22,937 nucleotides of DNA from Phycisphaerae bacterium (GTDB lineage Bacteria > Planctomycetota > Phycisphaerae > UBA1845 > UTPLA1), in assembly GCA_016935885.1 (NCBI GenBank), contig JAFGQA010000125.1, forward strand, positions 1 to 22,937, read 5' to 3'. The position numbers and the translations under genes are program-made. The notes below the pieces were generated by a model. The model searched no databases. It was not told where the DNA came from and saw nothing but the letters and a program-made list of their open reading frames with translations. Shown here piece by piece: positions 1 to 5,980 of this stretch. Every line of letters begins with the position of its first letter. Position 1 is the first letter of the stretch.

Positions 1-56
1 CAGAGATTGTCAAAAGCTACTTCCAAGCCGATTCTGTCCTCTACGCGGCGGGATAA
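1..56 (+). CDS. C-terminal tail of an unidentified protein (partial)
   Basis: The frame starting at base 3 is open from the window edge and ends at TAA 54-56. It reads EIVKSYFQADSVLYAAG, which has ordinary protein composition. The other two forward frames also reach stops early but read less like protein. Only 17 residues are visible, so no family can be assigned, and the assignment as coding is itself an inference. Confidence 0.35.
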   Translation, partial: EIVKSYFQADSVLYAAG

Positions 57-163
57 AAATGTCAATTATTTACTGCTCCCGGTAATAGGATTGTCGCGAC
101 CAGCATCCAAGAGCTCCGAGGGCTTCGCCGGAGCCTTGCCCTGCTAAGCACGCGCGCGTAGTA

Positions 164-172
164 TGTTATAAT
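164..172 (+). promoter_or_regulatory. Extended -10 promoter element upstream of the toxin-antitoxin-like operon
   Basis: A perfect TATAAT lies at 167-172, preceded by TG at 164-165, so it reads TGnTATAAT, an extended -10. No good -35 lies at 16-18 bp; the extended -10 could compensate. Transcription would begin near 179, leaving a leader of about 58 nt before the ATG at 237. This is a sequence match only. Confidence 0.5.
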
Positions 173-236
173 CCCCATGGGTGGAGTTGCCTGAGGGCAT
201 GGAGTTCCGAGATCCAGGAATGCAGGTTCGATAGCC

Positions 237-638
237 ATGACGAAGCCATCACCGATAGCACTGGTTATATGCGACAACGTCTATAGGGAGCCTGGTGGCA
301 AGACTGCGCTGGTTGGACTTTTCAACAACATCAGGGCCAGGAAGTTTCCCTTCACCCATAATCGTATTTGTGTGTTTGCGTCGATAACAGATATCCGCCC
401 GAACACGACTTTCAAGCTTGACATCGTTCATTCAGAGACGGATGAGTCTCTCGTAAGCCTGGTGGGGCCGCCGCCGAAGAACGCGGATCCCACAACCATA
501 TGTGATTTCGTGTTCATACTGGAAAACGTCACCTTCCGAGAGCCACATCGTTACTACATCCGCTTTTTCGGGAACGAGCATGTTTTACTCCAAAGACCGT
601 TTGAAGTTACAGAGATAAAGGGAGGGGGAAATGACTAG
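237..638 (+). CDS. DUF6941-like protein, first gene of an overlapping three-gene operon
   Basis: A 133-residue soluble protein of unknown function. The N-terminal pattern (I-A-L-V-I-C-D-x-V-Y-R-E-x-x-G-K-x-A-L-V-G-L-F, residues 7-29) resembles the DUF6941 family, small beta-rich proteins with no established role. This is from memory of the family signature, not a search. There is no signal peptide or membrane segment. The start at ATG 237 follows the extended -10 at 167-172, but no strong Shine-Dalgarno is visible. The gene overlaps the next one by 8 bp (stop TAG 636-638, next ATG 631), so the two are probably translationally coupled. Being in one transcript with an antitoxin/toxin-like pair suggests either a third component of that module or a host gene the module landed behind. 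Confidence 0.75.
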   Translation: MTKPSPIALVICDNVYREPGGKTALVGLFNNIRARKFPFTHNRICVFASITDIRPNTTFKLDIVHSETDESLVSLVGPPPKNADPTTICDFVFILENVTFREPHRYYIRFFGNEHVLLQRPFEVTEIKGGGND

Positions 639-843
639 TGAGCAGTTGGAGCTTGTGCCAGTAGACGGTGGTGAGGAGCAGGCTGAGACGACGAGAGAGA
701 ACGTTGTGCTCCAGGTGATTCCCGACCCGTCAGACCCGACCCAGAAGCAGTATCTTCGGCTCGTCGAGCTGTCTGGGGCCTTGGATTTCTGGGACAACCC
801 GGCAGAAGACGTGTATTCACTTGAAGACGGCGAAGCCCTATGA
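631..843 (+). CDS. Small acidic antitoxin-like protein, partner of the PemK/MazF-type toxin
   Basis: A 70-residue, strongly acidic protein. Its C-terminus (D-F-W-D-N-P-A-E-D-V-Y-S-L-E-D-G-E) matches the short Trp/Asp/Glu-rich tail typical of antitoxins that occupy the active groove of PemK/MazF toxins. The N-terminal half shows no clear AbrB or ribbon-helix-helix fold, so DNA binding cannot be claimed. A very strong purine-rich ribosome site (GGGAGGGGG region, about 619-628) sits just before ATG 631. It overlaps the upstream gene by 8 bp and the toxin gene by 4 bp (ATGA at 840-843), an arrangement usual for type II toxin-antitoxin operons. Identification as the antitoxin rests on position, size, charge and tail motif. 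Confidence 0.75.
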   Translation: MTSEQLELVPVDGGEEQAETTRENVVLQVIPDPSDPTQKQYLRLVELSGALDFWDNPAEDVYSLEDGEAL

Positions 844-1178
844 GATGCGGTGACATTGTCCTCGTGAGTTTCCCTTTCACGGACGACAGCAGCATGAAGC
901 TCCGTCCGGCCCTTGTTGTTTCGGGCAATCGGTTTAACAACGGCGAAGACGTCATTGTTGTACCGATGAGTTCAACTCCTCATGCTGACGATTCGTTCGC
1001 GTATCCAATCCGCCACGATAACACGCACTTCAGAGAGACCGGGCTTCGCCGGACGTCTTATGTGAAATGGACGAAAGTGCTTATTATTTCGAAGAACCAA
1101 GCTCAGCGCCGCCTGGGGCATCTCAGCGCTGCGATCCTTGCCGAAGTCCGTTCAAAGATACAGACGATTTTCCAGTAA
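840..1178 (+). CDS. PemK/MazF-family toxin (endoribonuclease)
   Basis: A 112-residue protein opening with the family signature G-D-I-V-L-V-S-F-P-F-T-D, followed by R-P-A-L-V-V-S and V-V-P-M-S-S (residues 4-45). This is the SH3-like beta-barrel of PemK/MazF toxins. Family members cleave mRNA at short specific sequences and are neutralised by their cognate antitoxin; target specificity cannot be read from the sequence. Length is normal and the gene appears intact. The start ATG 840 overlaps the antitoxin stop (ATGA), indicating coupled translation. It ends 93 bp before the convergent ppdK stop, with no obvious intrinsic terminator between them. A housekeeping-like, non-toxic homologue is possible, but the small acidic partner argues for a functional toxin-antitoxin pair. 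Confidence 0.85.
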   Translation: MRCGDIVLVSFPFTDDSSMKLRPALVVSGNRFNNGEDVIVVPMSSTPHADDSFAYPIRHDNTHFRETGLRRTSYVKWTKVLIISKNQAQRRLGHLSAAILAEVRSKIQTIFQ

Positions 1179-1271
1179 TCGAATCGTGCAGTATCCCACC
1201 CGGGCGCCCCACGCGCCGAAGCATCACTCCAGGCCGCGTGCTTGCCCGTCATCACGCCCTGCTCTGCGACC

Positions 1272-4154
1272 TCAGCGGCGTTTCCTCTTGCGCCCGGCCC
1301 CTGTCACATCCGACTCCGCCTTCGCCTTCGCCTTCGCCTTGCCGACAGGCTTCCCGGTCAGGCGTGACGCCGGTTTGGGCTTCGCCTTGCCCGTCTTTTT
1401 CTTGCCCAACGTCTTCTTGCGAGGTTCCATGATCGCCGCCTGCGCCGCGGCCAGTCGGGCAATGGGCACGCGATAGGGCGAACAGCTCACGTAATCCATG
1501 CCCGCCTCATGACAGAAATGCACCGACTTCGGATCGCCGCCGTGCTCACCGCAGATGCCAATCCTCAGCTTGGGTTTGGTCTTCCGGCCGGATTGGATCG
1601 CACAGCTGATCAGCTTGCCGACGCCACCGAGGTCGATCGTCTGGAAAGGATCACCCGACAGGATGCCCGCCTTCCGTTGGTCGACGTACACCGGCAGAAA
1701 CTGGCCGGCGTCATCCCGCGACAGCGCCATGACCGTCTGCGTCAGGTCGTTGGTCCCGAAGCTGAAGAAGTCCGCCACCTCGGCCACGCAATCGGCCGTC
1801 AAGGCCGCGCGCGGCGTCTCCACCATCGTACCCACTTGATAGTGCAGCTTGATGCCCGCCTCTTTCAGAATCTCGTCGGCCAAACCGCGCGTGCGATCCA
1901 CGAGGATCTTCAACTCCTTCGAATCGATGCAAAGCGGGATCATGATCTCCGGCGCCACCTTGATGCCACGCCGGCGGCACTCCACGGCCGCCTCGATGAT
2001 CGCCCGCACCTGCATATCCAGAATCTCCGGATACGTGATCGCCAGGCGGCAGCCGCGGTGCCCCAACATGGGATTCACCTCATCCAGTTGTTCCACGCGC
2101 CGTCGTATCCTCTCATAATCAACACCCAGGCTTGCGGCCAGCTCCCGTTGCTTTTCTTCGGTGTGGGGTACAAACTCGTGCAGCGGCGGGTCCACCAGTC
2201 GGATCGTCACCGGCCGACCGTCCATCGCCTCGAAGATGCCAATGAAATCCTGCCGCTGGAACGGCAGGAGCGATTCGAGCGCGGCCCGTCGCTCCTCTTC
2301 CGTCTCCGCGACGATCATCTTCTGAATGGCCAAACGCCGCTCCTCTGTGTCGAAGAACATGTGCTCCGTCCGGCACAGACCGATCCCCTCGGCGCCCATC
2401 TTTATGGCGTGCTCCGCGTCATACGGCGTATCCGCGTTGGTCAGAACCCTCAGCCGACGTCCCGCATCACACCATTTCATCAGCGTGTAATACTCCTTCG
2501 GCAACTGCGGCGCGACGAGATCGATCTGCCCCTCATAGACGACGCCTTCTGACCCGTCGAGCGTGATGTAGTCGCCTTGCCGCAGGGTCTTGGCGCCGAT
2601 CGACACCGTCTTCTCCTCCTCGTCGATTCGCAGCGCCCCACAGCCCGCGATGCAGCACTTGCCCCATCCGCGGGCAACCACCGCCGCGTGCGAGGTTTTC
2701 CCACCCGTCGCCGTCAGGATACCCTGCGCCGCGTGCATCCCGCCCACGTCTTCCGGGCTGGTCTCCCTGCGCACCAGAATCACCTTCTTGCCCTCCGCCG
2801 CCCAGCGCTCGGCCTCCGGTGCGTTCAGCACAATCTGCCCACATGCCGCGCCGGGCACCGCCTTGATACCGCTCGCGAGCCGCCGCATCGCCAGCATGGC
2901 GGCGTCGGTCTCCGGATCGATGATCGGGTAGAACAGCCGCTCGATGTCGTCGCCGGTGATCCGACGGATCGCCTCATCCTTTGTGATCACGGGCTTCACG
3001 GCCGCGGCCGCGTAACGCTCCGGCAGACACCCTTTCTTGACCAGCCGCTTTGCCTCGGCCTTGGTCAACAGCGGCTTGGTCGCCTGGTCCACCGCAATCT
3101 TGAACGTCGCCGCCGCCGTCCGCTTGCCCGTCCGGCATTGAAGCATGTACAGCTTGCCACGCTCCGCAGTGAACTCCAAATCCTGCATGTCCTTGTAGTG
3201 CACCTCCAGCATGACGCGAACGCCGCAAAGCTGGTCCCACACCTCGGGGTCCTTCTCCGCCAACTCCCGCAGCGGAACCGGCGTCCGAATCCCCGCCACC
3301 ACGTCCTCCCCCTGCGCGTTCATCAGCAAATCGCCGTAGAAGACGTTCTCCCCGGTGCTCGGATCCCGCGTGAAGCAAACCCCCGTGCCGCTGTCCTCGC
3401 CCATGTTGCCGAAGACCATCTGGCAGATGCTCACCCCCGTGCCGGGCAGCCCGTGGATCTTCTCCACCTCCCGATACTTGACCGCCTTCTCCGCCATCCA
3501 CGAGTCGAACACCGCATTGATCGCCCCCACCAGTTGTTCCCAGGGGCTCTGCGGAAAGCCCTTCCCTGTCTGTTCCTCAAAGAACTCCTTGAACTCGCCG
3601 CAGAGATCGCAGAGGTTCTCCTCCGACAGTTCGGTGTCGTTGACCACACCGAGCCGCTCCTTCATCATCCCCAGCTTCTCTTCAAGAACGTCCTTCGATA
3701 GCCCCACCACCACCGTGGAATACATCTGTATAAAACGCCGATACGAATCCCAAGCGAAACGCGGGTTGCTCGTGCAACGCGCCAAGCCCTCGACCGATCG
3801 ATCGTTCAGCCCCAGGTTCAGCACCGTCTCCATCATCCCAGGCATGGACACCGCCGAGCCGGAGCGAACGGAGACGAGCAGCGGGTCATTCGGATCGCCC
3901 AGCTTCTTCTTGCACGTGTGCTCAAGCTTCACCAGGTTCTGCTTGACCTGCTTCTCCAGACCGACCGGCCACCTCTTCCCGTGGTCGTAGTAGTGCTTGC
4001 ACGCCTCGGTTGTGATCGTGAACCCCGCCGGCACCGGCAGGCCGATGTTGGTCATCTCCGCAAGCCCGGCACCTTTGCCCCCAAGCAACTCCTTCTGATG
4101 CCCCTTGCCCTCAGCCTTGCCGCTTCCGAAGAAGTAAACGAGTTTCGTGGCCAT
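1272..4154 (-). CDS. ppdK: Pyruvate, phosphate dikinase with a basic C-terminal extension
   Basis: This 960-residue cytosolic enzyme interconverts pyruvate + ATP + Pi with PEP + AMP + PPi. The three expected domains are visible: an N-terminal ATP-grasp domain (about 1-360, opening M-A-T-K-L-V-Y-F-F-G-S-G), a swivelling phosphohistidine domain with G-G-K-T-S-H-A-A (His489), and a C-terminal PEP-binding barrel with F-G-T-N-D-L-T-Q near 799 and the catalytic Cys868 in G-I-C-G-E-H-G-G. Usual homologues are about 870-900 residues and end near 'A-A-A-Q-A-A-I'. Here about 52 extra residues follow (909-960), rich in Lys, Ala, Pro and Arg (K-A-K-A-K-A-K-A, ending R-K-R-K-R-R). The start ATG at 4154 has an excellent AAGGAG ribosome site 8 nt upstream (plus-strand 4163-4168). 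It is a single-gene unit, divergent from mqnD. Confidence 0.97.
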   Translation of the reverse strand: MATKLVYFFGSGKAEGKGHQKELLGGKGAGLAEMTNIGLPVPAGFTITTEACKHYYDHGKRWPVGLEKQVKQNLVKLEHTCKKKLGDPNDPLLVSVRSGSAVSMPGMMETVLNLGLNDRSVEGLARCTSNPRFAWDSYRRFIQMYSTVVVGLSKDVLEEKLGMMKERLGVVNDTELSEENLCDLCGEFKEFFEEQTGKGFPQSPWEQLVGAINAVFDSWMAEKAVKYREVEKIHGLPGTGVSICQMVFGNMGEDSGTGVCFTRDPSTGENVFYGDLLMNAQGEDVVAGIRTPVPLRELAEKDPEVWDQLCGVRVMLEVHYKDMQDLEFTAERGKLYMLQCRTGKRTAAATFKIAVDQATKPLLTKAEAKRLVKKGCLPERYAAAAVKPVITKDEAIRRITGDDIERLFYPIIDPETDAAMLAMRRLASGIKAVPGAACGQIVLNAPEAERWAAEGKKVILVRRETSPEDVGGMHAAQGILTATGGKTSHAAVVARGWGKCCIAGCGALRIDEEEKTVSIGAKTLRQGDYITLDGSEGVVYEGQIDLVAPQLPKEYYTLMKWCDAGRRLRVLTNADTPYDAEHAIKMGAEGIGLCRTEHMFFDTEERRLAIQKMIVAETEEERRAALESLLPFQRQDFIGIFEAMDGRPVTIRLVDPPLHEFVPHTEEKQRELAASLGVDYERIRRRVEQLDEVNPMLGHRGCRLAITYPEILDMQVRAIIEAAVECRRRGIKVAPEIMIPLCIDSKELKILVDRTRGLADEILKEAGIKLHYQVGTMVETPRAALTADCVAEVADFFSFGTNDLTQTVMALSRDDAGQFLPVYVDQRKAGILSGDPFQTIDLGGVGKLISCAIQSGRKTKPKLRIGICGEHGGDPKSVHFCHEAGMDYVSCSPYRVPIARLAAAQAAIMEPRKKTLGKKKTGKAKPKPASRLTGKPVGKAKAKAKAESDVTGAGRKRKRR

Positions 4155-4211
4155 CCGCGCTGCTCCTTAAATGGACGTACCCCGGGATGTTGATTCCCTT
4201 CACACGCACCT

Positions 4212-4237
4212 AGTATAGCCTCCTGCCCACGCGTCAA
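4212..4237 (-). promoter_or_regulatory. Possible ppdK promoter
   Basis: On the minus strand TTGACG (plus 4232-4237) is followed by TATACT (plus 4212-4217). Both hexamers are good, but the 14-bp spacer is short; TACTAG, two bases further on, would give 16. This would place transcription start about 50 nt upstream of the ppdK ATG. Confidence 0.35.
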
Positions 4238-4319
4238 CGAGGACCGTCAGCCGCCAAAAACAGAACCCGACGAATCTCCCTGCAAGTTGGCGGACCGTGC
4301 CCGACCGTCATCGGGTCCA

Positions 4320-4450
4320 TGACAGTGTAGGCGGGTGCCACTGGCAGCTTGCCTGCCAGTGCGTATGCCCCATGCGTCCACCGGAGACACCACGCGGGCG
4401 GACAAGCCGCCAGTGGCACCCAGAATCGAATGCCGCCGCCGGAAGTGTCA
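4320..4450. repeat. Repeat family B, full copy 1 (~131 bp)
   Basis: A noncoding element with nested inverted repeats. The outer ends are TGACA (4320) and TGTCA (ending 4450). The inner arms, GGTGCCACTGGC at 4334 and GCCAGTGGCACC ending 4420, are inverted repeats. Inside lies a perfect hairpin ACTGGCAG/CTGCCAGT (4340-4360, 5-nt loop). A second copy of the same layout is at 8241-8368, and shorter versions lie at 5574-5640 and 17685-17716. It lies between divergent ppdK and mqnD, just upstream of the mqnD promoter. No transposase is present; a REP/MITE-like element is inferred. Confidence 0.8.
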
Positions 4451-4478
4451 CGGACCCACCGTCATCGTCCCCGCTCAT

Positions 4479-4513
4479 TTGCCGTTTGGCTGCTGTGTCC
4501 CGCACCGTATAAT
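4479..4513 (+). promoter_or_regulatory. Probable mqnD promoter with shared 12-bp core
   Basis: TTGGCT (4486-4491), a 16-bp spacer and a perfect TATAAT (4508-4513). The -35 overlaps the 12-mer TTGCCGTTTGGC (4479-4490), which recurs at 11062 (upstream of pdhA) and 22493 with identical spacing to a -10-like hexamer. The leader to ATG 4609 is about 90 nt and contains a GCGGCC/GGCCGC hairpin at 4532-4546. Confidence 0.6.
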
Positions 4514-4608
4514 CCGTACGCTTGACCGAACGCGGCCTCCGGCCGCCTTGACAAAGGCGACCCCCCACGGGGCGGTCTGCCGCGCCGGTACCCCAGCGGA
4601 GCCGACCA

Positions 4609-5457
4609 ATGCCAAACGAGACTATCCCTATCCGCGTTGGCCACTCCCCCGACCCCGATGACGCCTTCATGTTCTACGCCCTTGCCGAGGACAAGATCCC
4701 CACAAACGCCTATCGGTTCACCCACGAGATGGCTGATATTGAATCGTTGAATCACCGGGCCGAAGCCGGCGAACTCGAAGTCTCGGCGATCTCCATACAT
4801 AACTATCCATTTGTCCGCGACAAGTATGCACTGCTCGCAAGCGGTTGCAGCATGGGCGACGGCTACGGCCCCATGGTCATAAGCAGAGGACCGATGACGC
4901 TCGCCGACCTGAAGGGCAGGACCATCGCCGTCCCCGGTGAGCGGACCACCGCTTTCCTGGCGCTAAACCTGTGCCTGGGCCCTGGCACGTTCGATCATCA
5001 CGTGGTGATGTTCGACGAGATCCCCGCCGCCGTCGCGCGTGGAGACGCCGACGCCGGCCTGATCATCCACGAGGCCCAACTGACGTACAGCCGCCTTGGC
5101 CTACACAAGGTCGTGGACATGGCCGAATGGTGGGGTGACCAGACCGCCCTGCCGCTGCCGCTCGGCGGCAACGTCATCCGCCGTGACCTGGGCCTCCGTC
5201 GCATGCGCGACGTGGCCCGCCTGCTGAAGCTGTCCATCGACTACAGCCTGACCCACCGCGACGAAGCGATCGCCTACGCCATCGAGTTCGGCCGCGGCCT
5301 GGACACCGACCTCACCGACCGCTTCGTCGGGATGTACGTCAACAAGTGGACACTCGACTACGGCGAGCGGGGCCGTGCCGCCGTCCGCACGCTCCTGTCG
5401 CGTGCTTGCGAGGCCGGCCTGGTGCCCGACCCGGGCAGAATCGAGTTTGTGGATTGA
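4609..5457 (+). CDS. mqnD: 1,4-dihydroxy-6-naphthoate synthase (menaquinone biosynthesis, futalosine pathway)
   Basis: This 282-residue protein belongs to the periplasmic-binding-protein-fold family of MqnA/MqnD enzymes. The motif G-H-S-P-D-P-D-D-A-F-M-F (residues 11-22) and the later G-D-A-D-A-G-L-I-I-H-E-A-Q-L-T-Y point to MqnD rather than MqnA. MqnD converts cyclic dehypoxanthine futalosine to 1,4-dihydroxy-6-naphthoate, so the organism probably makes menaquinone by the futalosine route. Length is normal and there is no signal peptide, consistent with a cytosolic enzyme. GGAG at about 4598-4601 lies 7 nt before ATG 4609, supporting the start. No other mqn gene is in the window. Upstream are a repeat-B element and the TTGGCT-16-TATAAT promoter; downstream is a repeat block. 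Confidence 0.93.
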   Translation: MPNETIPIRVGHSPDPDDAFMFYALAEDKIPTNAYRFTHEMADIESLNHRAEAGELEVSAISIHNYPFVRDKYALLASGCSMGDGYGPMVISRGPMTLADLKGRTIAVPGERTTAFLALNLCLGPGTFDHHVVMFDEIPAAVARGDADAGLIIHEAQLTYSRLGLHKVVDMAEWWGDQTALPLPLGGNVIRRDLGLRRMRDVARLLKLSIDYSLTHRDEAIAYAIEFGRGLDTDLTDRFVGMYVNKWTLDYGERGRAAVRTLLSRACEAGLVPDPGRIEFVD

Positions 5458-5573
5458 AGTGCCGTGCTTCATGAACGGTGCGACGGTCTCGCATTGGAGG
5501 GGGCCGTCCATCGAGGGCTGACACAGCACCGGTGCTCTGTCGCACGTCGAACGAGGGATGACCGGTAAACGAG

Positions 5574-5640
5574 GGTGCCACTGGCGGCTTCGTGCCACTG
5601 GCGGCTTGCCCGCCAGTGCACACAGGCAGACAAGGCTACC
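5574..5640. repeat. Repeat family B, partial/rearranged copy
   Basis: GGTGCCACTGGCGGCTT appears at 5574-5590 and is immediately followed by a second, overlapping GTGCCACTGGCGGCTTG and its hairpin partner CGCCAGTG, then a degenerate CAAGGCTACC. It looks like a tandem duplication of the left arm of family B with a decayed right arm. It sits 117 bp downstream of mqnD and could act as a transcript-end hairpin. Confidence 0.6.
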
Positions 5641-5683
5641 CGCGGCCCCCAGGTGAACCCATCAGGCGACGTGCGACAACGTT

Positions 5684-5815
5684 CCAGTACGGCGTTTCAC
5701 TTATAGAACGACTGTACGCTCTGCCGAGAATCCTCTCTCGGCACCGGCTTAAGGACCGAGAAGGGATTCTCGGTCCAGCAATCGCAGTCGCGTTTCCTGT
5801 GAAACGCGGTACTAG
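5684..5815. repeat. Repeat family A, full copy 1 (132 bp)
   Basis: A 132-bp element, about 95% identical by eye to the copy at 13219-13350. The ends are inverted repeats (here CAGTACGGCGTTTCAC and GTGAAACGCGGTACTAG). It holds three hairpins: CCGAGAA/TTCTCGG, GGACCGAGAA/TTCTCGGTCC and CGCGTTTC/GAAACGCG. It has no coding capacity. The right-end CTAG (5812-5815) is shared with the next element. Confidence 0.85.
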
Positions 5816-5917
5816 TAGCCCGTGGTAAAAGGGAAAACAGCGGTTCGGAAACGCCGTTCCTGACCGTGAAAACAACCGGCGAGACGCCGGTGCCACAGTT
5901 TTGCCACGGGCTGTTAA
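5812..5917. repeat. Repeat family C, copy 1 (~106 bp)
   Basis: The element begins CTAGTAGCCCGTGG and ends CCACGGGCTGTTAA, so its ends are inverted repeats of about 14 bp. The interior carries GTAAAAGGGAAAACAGCGG and a GGCGAGACGCC hairpin followed by GGTGCCACAG. A nearly identical copy in reverse orientation is at 21669-21775 and a shorter one at 19248-19344. It sits exactly between a full and a truncated family-A copy. Confidence 0.8.
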
Positions 5918-5980
5918 AGACCGAGAAGGGGTTCTCGGTCCAGCAATCGTAGTCGCGTTTCCTGCAAAACGCGGTACTAG
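5918..5980. repeat. Repeat family A, truncated copy 2 (right half only)
   Basis: This matches the right half of the 132-bp family-A element, including the GACCGAGAA/TTCTCGGTC hairpin and the terminal GCGGTACTAG. The left half is missing, and the family-C element abuts the break at a TTAA. The terminal CTAG (5977-5980) contains the TAG stop codon of the minus-strand gene that ends here. Confidence 0.8.

Noticed and set aside
113..134. GCTCCG/CGGAGC inverted repeat as a terminator for the gene entering at the left edge
   Set aside because: The stem is only 6 bp with a 10-nt loop and no T-tract, and it lies 57 bp past the stop; too weak to annotate.
1509..3701. Long plus-strand open frames (1509-2552 and 2577-3701)
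   Set aside because: They lie antisense to ppdK, are His/Arg/Leu-rich and show no domain; they are frame shadows of a GC-rich gene.
4308..4670. Short frames on both strands between ppdK and mqnD and through other repeat blocks
   Set aside because: They are translations of the palindromic repeats, recur at each copy with variable frames, and lack ribosome sites.
5684..5980. CRISPR array or integron attachment sites in the repeat block
   Set aside because: There are no equal-length spacers between short direct repeats and no cas or integrase gene; the units are inverted-repeat elements of about 106-132 bp.
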